From: Rhodamnia argentea
Taxonomy: Eukaryota > Streptophyta > Magnoliopsida > Myrtales > Myrtaceae
DNA: 64,000 nt
Direction of reading: 5' to 3'
Assembly (NCBI RefSeq): GCF_020921035.1
Contig: NC_063154.1
Location: 5,394,001 to 5,458,000 of the forward strand
Position numbers and translations under genes: made by a program. The notes beneath the pieces were generated by a model. That model was given only the letters and a program-made list of their open reading frames with translations, was not told the DNA's origin and did no database searches. The stretch's first letter is position 1. Each line of letters begins with the position of its first letter. This document shows positions 1 to 13,249 of this stretch, one piece after another.

Positions 1-2
1 TC

Positions 3-101
3 CTGGATGCAGGTACTGTTAGCCGGGGTGACATGGTATTTCATAGGTGTAGTGGTCGTAGAGCTAGTAGAGGCCGCTCTAAGCAAAGTGGGATCAGGTA
101 A
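3..101 (+). CDS. Possible C-terminal tail of an unidentified gene (partial)
   Basis: An open frame runs from the left edge to a TAA at 99-101. It encodes about 32 residues ending in a basic, serine/arginine-rich stretch (RRASRGRSKQSGIR). The composition looks like the C-terminus of a nuclear or RNA-binding protein, but I do not recognise the family. The sequence at the end of the frame (CAG followed by GTAAAG) would also make a good splice donor, so this could be an internal exon. Another frame is open over the same stretch. Convergence with the Dim1 gene would leave about 1 kb for both 3' ends. Low confidence. Confidence 0.25.
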   Translation: MDAGTVSRGDMVFHRCSGRRASRGRSKQSGIR

Positions 102-1088
102 AGAACAAAAGAAAGTGTGAATCGCCATTGTATGGTTAGAAGATACTCCAAAGAAGTTATAGTTACGTAGGACAAATTTAGTTAAAACCCCGCCGAGTCG
201 GAGGAATATCTTGATACAGATGCTCTGTGCAATCATTGAATTGCCTATAATAGACGATTAATGCCATGAATGTTTTCCATAATTTCGCTGCTAACGTTTT
301 GAACTTCATAGCATCGTCCCAACAGAAGTGGCAACGAAACATGCAGGGTGGGCGGGACGGGACCTGATGGTTGTATTCTATTTCTACCCGCGCAGTTTTC
401 TGACATCGAGGCTTCAGCCTTTTGTCACGACCAAAACTGATTACAGATTTGGCTTGCTGGAATCTCCGCCATTATAAATCGTTGAACTATATTAAAGATA
501 AGGTTTCCGCCATGTTAATTCAGCTTCGCTTCGCGTTTTCTTATTGTAAACATCTGGGCACGAGAGAACTTGCCTCTACCCTGGCTATTGAATTTGGCAA
601 GAGCGGCTTCTCCCATCTAAATGATACAGGAAAAACAGTCTGACCAGAAGTAAACTATTATCGCACCGACCGACAAACTCTACCTTGGCGTCAATATTCT
701 AAATATCATGTCATGCAACAAACTTGATCTACCTTTTCAAGATTTCGCAATGCACTAATGATCTCATGGCCGTTCTTGGCTGAACTTGGCCACGTCTTTT
801 CAAAACTCTAGGAGTTGTCCCTTCTTGCTCTCATTGATTCAATAACGTCATTCGTACACAAAAGGAACATCATATCAGCTGCACAACACAACAATGGAGC
901 AATTTATAACTCTTATCACACTAGAAACCAATTCGCTGTACCGAGTCAGAAAAGCTCCATGCAGACAAGTTCGTATGGAGTCGTTTACTGAATGACAGTT
1001 TAGCCACAGCCAAATTGAGGAGACAATGGTCGCAAAGGGGTTTCTGAAGACTTACATGCACCCAATAACTACAGTTTGGCACAGAGAA
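102..1088. other. Intergenic stretch, no supportable gene
   Basis: About 1 kb between the possible left-edge gene tail and the Dim1 stop codon. It should hold the 3' UTRs of both. A 73-residue plus-strand frame at 422-643 has no recognisable domain and looks like chance. Confidence 0.5.
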
Positions 1089-2880
1089 TTAATAGCGGTA
1101 CTTAGTGGAGTAGTCCTTGGGAGCAATGACCAGACCACGACCCTTTCTAGCACCCCGATATACTGTCTCGACAATATCGATAAATTCCTGCTTATCCTTG
1201 AGAGCCCAATTGATCTTGTTATTGTTTCCAGTTCCGAGATCTATCATGATGTGCTTGTTCCTGAAGAAGAACATGACTGTGGACGGGTCATAAAGCTCAT
1301 ACATGGTGTTGAAATCAGGCACCTCGGTTATGTCCACAAGGTATATGACAGCAAAGTTCTTTATGGTCTCCGCAACTGATGCCAGCACTTCATCCATCTG
1401 CAAAAGCCAAATATATACAAATTATTACCCAGAAGAAGGCCATCAGTACTAGAAATCTATAGAAATGAAATTGACAATGACATGACACCTCACGATCCAT
1501 ATGGGAAGCAAAGGCATAATCAGCATAGAAATGTCGTTTTTTTCCTTGAACTTAGGTAAAATGATTAACGGAGATGTTTAAGGCCAAAAGCTAGGTATCC
1601 TTCCCAAGATGCACATTGGTTCATACCATTGACGTAGCTAGACGACAATCACAAGTACCATATAGATCCAGTGGCTACACAGAGCATTTAAACACTCGCC
1701 CACCAGAATTAATTGTTTCGGCATGCTGCAAGATCGGTTCTTGAGAATTTAAGAAACAAAAAGCTTGTATTCCTGATGATTTGGCCTTGAGAACTTTCTC
1801 ACCATCCCCAGGTAAAACCAAAGTGACGGTCAACAAAAAGAAAGTAGTGAGATCGGTTACAGCTTACAACTAAAGCAGAAAGCAACTAAATGTGTATTCT
1901 CCCACCATCCCCAGATAAAACCCAATGCGATGGTCAACAAAAAGAATGTAGTGAGATTGGTTACTGCTTGCAACTAAAGCAGTAAGCAACTAAAAGTGTA
2001 TGCCACCATATTCGTCACAAAATCAAGACAAAATGAAAGAGCTTAGGTCACAAGTATTTTTTTTTATACTAGAAGACGAGTGCATTCATTGATAGACATG
2101 CTTGGTCACAAATGAAGCCTTGGTACAGATTGATGAAAAGCCAAAAGTCATAGCATCGAGACAACAGAGCTTCTTAACTTCAATAGTAAACTACCCCAAA
2201 GAAAACCACTGATTGATCAATTCCCTCACGAGACCAACGACGAGAGGCATCAGCAACTTTGTTTCAAACTCTGGGAACCAAAGCAAAATGCCAAGAGGGG
2301 TTTCTCCAGATCACACCACAACCAAAGAACGAAGAAGAATCTTCAAGTAAAACCATCTAAACCACTAGAAGAAGAACAGAGAGGGCTCCCAACAACGCTC
2401 GATGCGTTTCTCGTATTGATCCAAGATTCTCATAAACCTAATCCATTTTATTGATAGCATGATCTGAGAAGAATCAGCACCGATCGAAGCAAGCAAAAGA
2501 AAGTCAAACCGAGCTCTAATCAGCTCCGGAGGACAAATTCCCAAGCTAAGCTCACAAATAGCACGACCAAGACAACGAAACGGAAAACCATCAGGCTAAC
2601 ACACACATATTCACAGCGGCGTCTAAGAGCAGTGGTTCTAGATTCTCAAAAACCTAAAATCCGCAGCCAAACTAATGCCATACGAGCCCAGAACCCCCAA
2701 ATGGAGTGGAACCTAGCCATCGCAAATGAAAGAGAGAGAAAGTCGAGAGCGCGGGAGAACCTGCATGCAGGTCTCGTCCCAATCATGGCCGAAGCGGATG
2801 ACGACGAGCCGCTCTTCCTCGGCCAGGATGGCCTGGTCGACGGCCCATCCGGAGTGCAAGTGGGGCAGCAGATACGACAT
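1089..2880 (-). CDS. YLS8: U5 snRNP thioredoxin-like protein Dim1/YLS8 (TXNL4A, Dib1 homologue)
   Basis: Core spliceosome component of the U4/U6.U5 tri-snRNP, acting in the nucleus in pre-mRNA splicing. The two coding exons are 2761-2880 (40 codons, from the ATG at 2880) and 1089-1397 (102 codons plus stop). They join in phase 0 to give 142 residues, the family length, and the product looks essentially identical to the Arabidopsis protein I remember. Motifs include MSYLLPHLHSGWAVDQ, VVIRFGHDWDETCMQ, AVIYLVDITEVPDF, VMFFFRNKHIMIDLG and the C-terminal PKDYSTKYRY. The fold is thioredoxin-like without a redox CxxC pair. The donor after this first exon reads CAG/GTTCTC, a weak match to consensus. 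A second first exon with a better donor lies upstream at 3616-3735, so the gene may use alternative starts. A long plus-strand frame over exon 2 is an antisense shadow. Confidence 0.95.
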
Positions 2881-3615
2881 GGTTCGACCCGATCAATCAC
2901 ACGATTGGATCGCGCTTCGCTCGCTCCCTTTTTCCGAGCCCTAGCGAAGGGATGAAGCGACGAACTTGAAGACGAGCGTCTGAAGAATGCGTCGCTCGCG
3001 ACAGGGATGCCCGTGTTTCTTTATCGCCAGGGTGGGTCTTTCCTCGCGCGTGGGACACGCGCTTCGCACTGCGTTTGAGGCGGTCTGGTGCGTGATTATT
3101 TACCCTAATTTTCTATTTTATTTTCTCCACCAGTCAGTCACCCCTTATTCCGAAATATGACGCAATATATCCGTCGTATTTACACGGGAAAATTCAGGAA
3201 GCACAATATATATTTAAAAAAAAAAACCCGAAGGCGATGAAGAATAGCAAAACATGCGAATTAACATGAGCTCTGCTGCTGCTGCTGATGTTCCTGCTGC
3301 AAAGAAAATGGTGAAGACGATTCAACATTGGCACGAAAAACCTACCTCCTCTCGATTCCTAATCAGAAAAGCTTCGTCCTCGCAGCCCGCATCACCGAAA
3401 TCTAAGGAACGGAAACACAAGTAGGGAATTTGACTCGATTAAGATCACGAAGATCCGATGAACAGATGTGAGCAAATTTAAATGGACGCTATCAACATAG
3501 CAGACGAGGACGGCAGTACTACGAAATTAGATTAGAGCGCATTGCACGCGGGGTCGATCGCGCAGGGATTGTGATTTCGCGATGGGGAGAGAGCGCGGGT
3601 TTTTTCGTCACCTAC

Positions 3616-3735
3616 CTGCATGCAGGTGTCGTCCCAGTCGTGGCCGAAGCGGATGACGACGACGCGCTCTTCCTCGGCGAGGATGGCCTGATCCACCGCC
3701 CATCCCGAGTGCAGGTGCGGCAACAAGTACGACAT
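3616..3735 (-). CDS. YLS8: Duplicated alternative first coding exon of Dim1/YLS8
   Basis: This 120-nt exon is a second intact copy of the Dim1 first exon, 855 bp upstream of the other. It begins with ATG and ends in the same TGCATGCAG, followed by the strong donor GTAGGTGA. Spliced to 1397 it also gives a 142-residue protein in phase 0. The two versions differ only at two conservative positions: here EERVVV and WDDTC, against EERLVV and WDETC in the proximal copy. DNA differences between the copies are nearly all at third positions, which suggests both have been under protein selection. Flanking similarity is limited to a short GAGAGCGCGGG stretch on the intron side. It could be an alternative promoter/first exon, or the start of a tandem copy that lost its other exon. 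Confidence 0.8.
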
Positions 3736-3894
3736 CTCTCTCTCGGTCTCGCTCCGGCGGGCAAATGTGAGTGTGCGCGCGCGCGTGGCGATTGGTGAAT
3801 ACGGAGAATACAATCTTCGAAGAAGAAGAAGAAGACGGGTCGAGAAGGCACCAGAGCTTGATTGGGCAATGGTGTTGCCCCACGTCATCTTTTG

Positions 3895-4275
3895 TTTATG
3901 AAATCTATTTTTGATCAGAAATAAATTTTCCTATTTTAATTTCTATATGAGTTTTTGAGCAGATAAATACATTTGATAATAACACAAAAATTTTATTTTT
4001 AGAACAGAAATTTATTTTGACAGCATAAAATTTTTAGGTTTGTCAACGATCAGCAAATTCAGGGGACAACGGACCGGCGACCGGCGATTGGGATGTGAGA
4101 GAAAGAAAGTGAGCAATAAGAAGAATTCTTATTTCTTATACTTGTTCTAGAAACAAAGAAGCTAAAAATTTTAACTTATTATTTCTGTTCCAAATCTATT
4201 TTTTGTTCTAAAATAGAAAAATAAAATTACGTTATCAAACAGATTTGGAACAAAAATAGAAAAACATAATGGTTA
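3895..4275. repeat. AT-rich inverted-repeat element (MITE-like)
   Basis: The two ends carry related inverted sequences built on 'gaacagaaatttatttt' and 'ttatcaaacagatttgg', with tracts such as 'gatcagaaataaatttt' mirrored by 'aaatagaaaaataaaatt'. No coding capacity. A related motif set recurs at 20430-20680, suggesting a small family of non-autonomous DNA elements. I found no clean target-site duplication, so the ends are approximate. Confidence 0.4.
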
Positions 4276-4307
4276 TTATTTGCGCTCTTTATAGAGTGAT
4301 TGTTTGA

Positions 4308-4816
4308 GAGAAAATGATTTTCAAGAATTGATTTTCGAATTTTCACTACTTTAATTTATCGAAAATGACTTAACCAATGAAATTTTTTTTTCAATTAATG
4401 AAAAATTCATGCATAAAATAAGCTCATCTCGAATTTTTTAATGTTTTATTTTATATTCTATATTTTCCTTCTTCATTCACCAATCACCGAGTCTCGGCGA
4501 TGGTCGGCCATCGGCCATATGAGATCGAGCCTCGATATATACTGCACGCTTGAGCTCGCCAAATCCCAGTAAGGTTGAATCTCATGTGGCTGGTCGTCGA
4601 CGGTCGTCAAGACCCGGAGATTGACGAAGGAAGAGAAAAAGAAAAAATATATCGAATATAAAAATAAAAATTATACAAAAATTTGATTTTTTTTTTTTTT
4701 GCTTCGGATTAAATTATGAGATTGAAATCATTTTTTAAATGAGAACCAGATACCAAATTTTTAGGTTATAAAAGGAAAATTTTCCATTTTTCATGAAGTT
4801 TTCCCTCAAGCAACGT
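4308..4816. repeat. AT-rich element with imperfect terminal inverted repeats
   Basis: The left end (TTTGAGAGAAAATGATTTTC) and the reverse complement of the right end (CTTGAGGGAAAACTTCATG) resemble each other. Between them lies a GC-richer core near 4490-4620 flanked by AT-rich arms, a layout shared with other presumed Mutator-like MITEs in this window. No open frame of note. Confidence 0.4.
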
Positions 4817-4829
4817 AATTTAGGCTGTT

Positions 4830-6420
4830 TTTTGTCGTCATGATAAAAATGAGATATAATATCCTATGTTTGGTAGCTATTCAAGATAGGATAAATGGGA
4901 TAGATATGAGATTTGTAGCCTGGATATAGAAAATCCTAAGGGAAAGGGTAAGATAGACCAAATAGGATTTCTCATGAAAGCATATATGAGAAGAATCCGG
5001 TTTTTTTTTCACAACCATTACTTCTTCTCCGTGCCGAGTCGCCTTTTCGGCGGCAGCAACCGTCAAGTGTGGTCGCCCCTCCTGCTGTGCTAGGATGGGG
5101 TCTCCGCCACAAAGCCGAGTATCTCCAAAACCTCATTCTTTAATATATTATTTGGCGTCATGTCCATCGTTCTTTAATCGCTCGAACCTTTTCAACATTC
5201 AAAAGGGGTTTCGATATGTTACGAAGAACTAGAGGTTGATCATTGATTTTCAAAGTAGCTCTTGGACAATCTGCATGAGTGCGTCTTCAACTTGTGAAAA
5301 GAGGCTGAACAATTTCATTTTTCTTTACTCACTCGACAAGACAACAAGCAAGGCCCGCATGTCATTCTCAAATAATTGATCCCAAATAAAGACTCATTAT
5401 GTGAGGTTTGTTTGGTCGATGTCGTGTCCATATTCGGATGTCACAAACCTCTACTCAACAATAACCCACTCGGAAGAACTCACCACAGAATACTTCTGAA
5501 GTTTCAGCAAAACATAGTCGATATCAACTGTGTCTTGCCTATGCTTATTCGACATTATATCCGCAATTCACCAAACAGTAGATATGATATAACGAAATGC
5601 TTGATTTTTTTTTATTATATCCTATTCGATCCTATTGTGATAAGAAATCCGAACGATCAAACGCAGTCTTAGACTTTACTATTTGAGCTCTAGATTAGTT
5701 GCTTAATGCGAGGAAGTGCCCAAGCAATGGCGCACCTTTACAAAACCGAAATCTATTCGAGCTCTAGCATATGGTTGGCCACGAGAGGGTGGCATGGTGG
5801 GATACTATTCCGGCTTCCCCCCTACTGGACGACTTGCATCCAGCTTGCTGGCTGGATCCAATGGCCAACCGTGCCGCCCTGCCCCCACAACTGGCCACCA
5901 TTGCCTCCGCCCTCAACCACCACCTCAAGAGTTCTGCGGGTCTCCATCACCAGCACCTTTGCTCTCGGTCGACGCCGTCCCCTTCAACTTCCACCTGCGC
6001 CTTCGCGATTCGCCCTCGGCACCTTCGCCCTCGGAGGCCAAGCATTGGGTCACTGGCGACGCTTCATGGCTCGGACGAAGGCGGGGCCGTGTCAACGAGG
6101 TGAGTCAGGGTAGGCAATGGCAAACGGCGGCCTCGCGGTGGTGAGATGACATTATACGCGTAGACCACCACCAAACCGGTAACAAAATACTTGATCGTAA
6201 TCTCGGATCCAGTATGATTAGAGCCGTAATGTGATTTGAATGGCCAATAATGAAATTATTTAGAAGCAATAATTGACCACCTCTACTCGGAGGATAAACT
6301 AGTAATTTTCTACTCCCCAAAAGAACATCCTGGAACGTCAACGACGGATTCTTCTCTCCCCACTGAGTTCAGAACAAAACATTCTGAAAGCCTTCGCTCC
6401 TCTCGTTCCACCCCCAAAAA
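4830..6420. other. Intergenic stretch, repeats and no recognised gene
   Basis: The left part (about 4845-5680) has mirrored motifs such as 'gatataatatcctat' near its start and 'attatatcctattcgatcc' near its end, consistent with a degraded inverted-repeat element. The stretch 5706-6144 is GC-rich and open in three plus-strand frames at once. The translations are proline-, serine- and arginine-rich without a recognisable domain, so I read it as compositional openness, not a gene. The last 80 bases before 6427 should be the nicotinamidase 5' UTR. Confidence 0.4.
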
Positions 6421-6426
6421 AAATCA

Positions 6427-7035
6427 ATGGCCGCCATGTCTCCCAAACCTTCGTCGTCCTACACCAAATACAACATCCGTACCCGGAAGCCCGACCCGAA
6501 ATCCTGCGCTCTCCTCGTGATCGACGTCCAGAACCACTTCGCCTCCATGGCCGATCCGATCCTCCCCGCGCTCAACGCCACCATCCGCCTCTGCCGGCGC
6601 GCCTCCATCCCCGTCCTCTTCACCCGTCACTGCGACGCCGACCCGTCCGACTACCCCATGCTCGCCGAGTGGTGGGGCCACGACACCCGCATCCTCGACG
6701 GCACCGGCGAGGCGGAGCTGATGCCGGGGCTCGACCGGGGGGACGGCGACCCGGTGGTGAGGAAGCACACCTACAGCGCGTTCCGGGGCACGGGACTGGA
6801 GGAGCGACTGGCGGGGATGGGCGTGAGGGAGGTGATCGTGGCCGGGGTCATGACGAACCTTTGCTGCGAGACGACGGCGCGCGAGGCGTTCGTGAGGGGG
6901 TTCAGGGTGTTCTTCTCGACCGACGCGACGGCGACGTCGAGCGAGGAGCTGCACGAGGCGACGCTCAAGAACATGGCCTATGGGTTCGCTTACCTCGTGG
7001 ACTGTGAATCCCTCGAAAAGGGGCTACTTGGGTAA
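6427..7035 (+). CDS. NIC2: Nicotinamidase, isochorismatase-like hydrolase family
   Basis: Predicted to hydrolyse nicotinamide to nicotinate and ammonia in the plant NAD salvage pathway. Single exon, 202 residues, the usual length for the NIC2/NIC3 type. The catalytic triad can be read: Asp33 in [10 protein letters not shown], Lys113 in [10 protein letters not shown], and Cys146 in the [16 protein letters not shown] segment, where the Val-Met pair occupies the family's cis-peptide position. The ATG at 6427 precedes a short Ser/Pro-rich leader; a second in-frame Met is at codon 4. The C-terminus is [10 protein letters not shown]. Coding GC content is high, as in the CYP86B1 and membrane-protein genes further right. 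The last 17 codons including the stop form unit 1 of a five-unit minisatellite, so the 3' UTR contains four further copies of the C-terminal coding sequence. The gene is convergent with the SCPL gene, stops 621 bp apart. Confidence 0.9.
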   Translation: MAAMSPKPSSSYTKYNIRTRKPDPKSCALLVIDVQNHFASMADPILPALNATIRLCRRASIPVLFTRHCDADPSDYPMLAEWWGHDTRILDGTGEAELMPGLDRGDGDPVVRKHTYSAFRGTGLEERLAGMGVREVIVAGVMTNLCCETTAREAFVRGFRVFFSTDATATSSEELHEATLKNMAYGFAYLVDCESLEKGLLG

Positions 7036-7484
7036 ACTTAGCTTTTCCTTTCTTCTCTGTTGTTGTTGTTCTTCTTCTTCTTCTTCGCTTACCTTGTGGA
7101 CTGTGAATCCCTCGAAAAGGGGCTACTTGGGTAAACTTAGCTTTTCCTTTCTTCTCTGTTGTTGTTGTTGTTCTTCTTCTTCTTCTTCGCTTACCTTGTG
7201 GACTGTGAATCCCTCGAAAAGGGGCTACTTGGGTAAACTTAGCTTTTCCTTTCTTCTCTGTTGTTGTTCTTCTTCTTCTTCTTCTTCGCTTACCTTGTGG
7301 ACTGTGAATCCCTCGAAAAGGGGCTACTTGGGTAAACTTAGCTTTTCCTTTCTTCTCTGTTGTTGTTGTTGTTCTTCTTCTTCTTCGCTTACCTTGTGGA
7401 CTGTGAATCCCTCGAAAAGGGGCTACTTGGGTAAACTTAGCTTTTCCTTTCTTCTCTGTTCTTCTTTTTCTTCTTCCTCTGGTG
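6985..7484. repeat. Five-unit minisatellite (99/102/99/99/~100 bp) spanning the nicotinamidase stop codon
   Basis: Units start at 6985, 7084, 7186, 7285 and 7384. Each carries the end of the coding region (TTCGCTTACC... through GGGCTACTTGGGTAAAC), about 35 bp of 3' flank, and a (GTT)n(CTT)n tract. Unit lengths differ only by whole triplets in that tract. Unit 1 has ACCTCGTGG where units 2-5 all have ACCTTGTGG, so the downstream copies were probably amplified from one already-diverged copy. Because unit lengths are multiples of three, long frames run across the whole array on both strands (6980-7525 plus, 6965-7501 minus) with 33-residue periodic translations. These look like by-products of the repeat. 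Confidence 0.95.
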
Positions 7485-7656
7485 AATATCTTGAATTGCA
7501 AGAGAAGATGTGTGTAAACGAATGATGGAGAATCGGATTATGTATCTTGGAAATGTCAACGGTTTCGCATTGGCTTTGACTTATCGATTGTTCAGCTTAT
7601 CAAATCAAAGCCCTTACAAACACAGAACCAATGCGCGAACTTTTCGATCAGCTCGC

Positions 7657-10855
<3,199 letters not shown>

Positions 10856-10904
10856 TTCAGATTTGCTGAACGCGAAAATATGAGATAGAGAGAGAGAGAG
10901 AGAG

Positions 10905-12110
10905 GTATGCTCCAGTTTTCTTATGGAGGAGGGTCACTGGAAATTGCCGAATGTGGGTCATTTGTCGTGTTGTGACTCCCCTTCGAAGTGCAACTTTTTC
11001 CATGGGGACCTTGTCGGTTTGCTCTGATGATGAAATTTGAAATTTGGAGTTTTTGCAAAGCACGCGCTGATTTGATTTCTCCGAGGTCTCTCCTCCGATT
11101 GGTGAATTGTTCTTTTGCACATATCCCCGATGCAACTCAGCTTTGTTCGGTCTCAAAGTCTTTAATGATAGGCCTAATCCCATGTCGCTCCACATTGGGT
11201 TTTTCCCTGTATACAAACCCCTAATTTGGACGAATCAAAGCAAAATTTTCCACATTTTTCGTACCCTTTAATTCGGAAGGAGAGCACAATTCAGCCCGCG
11301 CGCAGAGCCGTCGTTGGCGCTGTCGAGCATGAAGCCGGCCCGCTAAGGCGGCCCCTCGTTCGGGGGAACATAGAACTCGATGAGGCCGAGCAGATAGACG
11401 GTGAAAACCAAGCTCGTAAGGGTGTACCATTGGGGTCGAAGAAGTCAACAACCTAGGGAGGCAAGGTCGAGGTCACTGGAGTCGAGGAAGAGGTTTTGAT
11501 CCAGCCGTGGCGGGTCATAGCCAAATCCATGGAGCTTGCAGATATGAGAGAAGGCCAGGCGAGGGAGAAGAAACGGTGACTAGTGATTTGTAAATAGCGA
11601 CAGAGAGAAAGATTTTTTCCGTTTTTTAGAAAGAGATTCAATTTGAAGAGAATGCGACGTAGTCATTGAGGTTTAAAGAGGAAACCTGTTGAACTTATTT
11701 TTTATAATAAAAAAAAAAGGACAGTGCATGAAAGTAGATGTGTCAAATGGGTGGATCGAGTTGAGTTTGGATTTGGTCAATTATGATCCGATTCATATTG
11801 ACCCATTTTCATACCGTGCAAATTTTATGATCCATATCCGATCGGACCTCGTATTGTTTAAATTTTTATATATTTGACCAAATAATGAAATAATTGTTTC
11901 ATAAAATTAAAAAATGTAAAAATTATTTCGCCGACCGTTGCCGCCTTCGCCAACGTGGCCCGCCCACCGCCACAATATTTTATGTGCTTTCATTTTCATG
12001 CTTCTATACCATTTCTCTTCCCGAGTGCATCCGACACAAAATAAAGCACTTTTCGCGCTTTAGACTGCTTCGATCTTACTGATGAATAAGGGCATCGTGT
12101 CATCGAAAGT
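10905..12110. other. Intergenic stretch with unassigned minus-strand open frames
   Basis: Upstream side of the SCPL gene. Several short minus-strand frames between 11226 and 11650 read as plausible protein: one includes VVDFFDPNGTPLRAWF, an overlapping frame includes a hydrophobic WYTLTSLVFTVYLLGLIEFY stretch. None runs far and I do not recognise a family. From 11690 to 11880 a sequence rich in 'gggtggatcgagttgag' and 'tgacccattttcata' resembles repeat DNA also seen near 13910-14070 and 27330-27720. Confidence 0.35.
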
Positions 12111-12114
12111 GGTG

Positions 12115-12400
12115 ACGATCAGGGTGGTGGGTGTCTTTTGATCTCGATCTTGAATTGCTGCCAAAGCTGGGAACTGTTGATGCCGAACTTGGGACCCGCT
12201 TGCCGAGCAACATCCCAGCTCCCAGAATCGATCTGCGACACAAAATCCGGGTTAAGGCGGCCGGGCATAGGACTCGGGTCAGTGCTTCGATAATCAAAGT
12301 CGGGGAGATTGGAAGAGGAGAAGGGTGCAAAAGGATCCGAAATCGGATTTTCATAAAAGTCCAGGTTAAGTCTGAACGAGTTCTTTACCTTTGCGCAGGC
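12115..12400 (-). other. Unrecognised coherent reading frame, possible gene relic
   Basis: On the minus strand a frame of about 85 residues has a balanced, protein-like composition. It includes LNLDFYENPISDPFAPF, PMPGRLNPDFVSQIDSGSWD and KFGINSSQLWQQFKIEIK. It has no start codon in a convincing place and no recognisable domain. It could be one exon of a decayed gene. It lies next to, and antiparallel with, the orphan aspartic protease tail at 12466. Confidence 0.3.
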
Positions 12401-12465
12401 GGGTCGCGATTCATAGGTAATTAAGTACTGGCAATTGAGGATATAGGTATGAACAAACTTCCATC

Positions 12466-12747
12466 GATATGGACGCTTGGCACTTGGACAGCGTGCAAGT
12501 CTCTGCAGTGGTCATGCCGGTGGGTGAGGCAATGGCAAATGAGCGGTGGCGGCATCCGGTGTATTGCTTCACTTTTGGAAACTCCGACTTATTGGGACCG
12601 GAGGCGTTTGTGATTGGTCATCATCATCAACGGAACAAGTGGATGGAGTTCGATTTGGCCAAGTCGAGAGTTGGATTGGCCGACGTTAGGTGTGATCTTG
12701 CCGGTCAACGGTTGCGTAACCAGCAACGTCGGGAATGTCGAGATTAA
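12466..12747 (+). pseudogene. Orphan C-terminal fragment of an A1-family aspartic protease
   Basis: The frame ending at the TAA at 12745-12747 contains YCFTFGNSDLLGPEAFVIG, HHHQRNKWMEFDLAKSRVG and LADVRCDLAGQRL. This is the usual C-terminal end of plant nepenthesin/CND41-like aspartic proteases (the GxxxQxNxxxxFDLxxxRxGF region). The two catalytic DTG/DSG motifs and the N-terminal two thirds are absent from the surrounding 6 kb. The visible end reads through to its stop without interruption. I interpret it as a truncated gene copy; a terminal exon of a gene with a very long intron is less likely. Confidence 0.65.
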
Positions 12748-13249
12748 TATCCAATTAATATATCAAGTGAAGTAGGAGACGATGCATGGATATTTGATCA
12801 AATGAGCCGTGTTCAAAATCCAAGAAGGATTCACGCGTCGCTTGGTAAATCAATTTTAGACATAATTTTTAGTATGGACAGCATTTTCTGGGATGATAAT
12901 ATCTAGGAGTATCTTTTTGAATGTTGTGGGCCTTCATTTTCCAATCCATGGCTGACCTTTGGTGCAGGTATTAATTGTTGCTGAAGCTAAGGTGGCCCCT
13001 TGATCAGGGTCTGGTGAGCGCAGGGAATTAGGTGTGATATCAATTGTACCGAATCAAGAATTTTTTTAATTTGTGATTCCCTGTCCTGGACCTTCTGGGA
13101 GTCTGGTGGGTGTCTGAAACTCGGAAAGATTTTTTTTTTGGTTCTCCGATTCATGTCTTGGGTTTCGCAGCATTTCAGTTTTACAGCGGCTCTGCCCCCC
13201 ACCTTTTTTTTTTTTTTTTAGTTTAGTTAGCTCGAATCGGGAAACAAAA

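Noticed and set aside
1026-1379. 117-residue plus-strand frame
   Set aside because: Antisense to Dim1 exon 2, which is certain on the minus strand.
5706-6144. Overlapping plus-strand frames of 110-142 residues
   Set aside because: Three frames are open at once with proline- and arginine-rich translations and no domain, which indicates composition, not coding.
6424-6954. 176-residue minus-strand frame opposite the nicotinamidase gene
   Set aside because: Shadow of GC-rich coding sequence on the plus strand.
6985-7484. CRISPR-like regular repeats
   Set aside because: Units are contiguous with no unique spacers, in a plant nuclear genome; it is a minisatellite. The same applies to 29676-30270.
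6965-7525. Two ~180-residue repeat-protein frames, one per strand
   Set aside because: Both follow from a minisatellite whose unit is a multiple of three and lacks stops in those frames. Kept only as part of the repeat finding.
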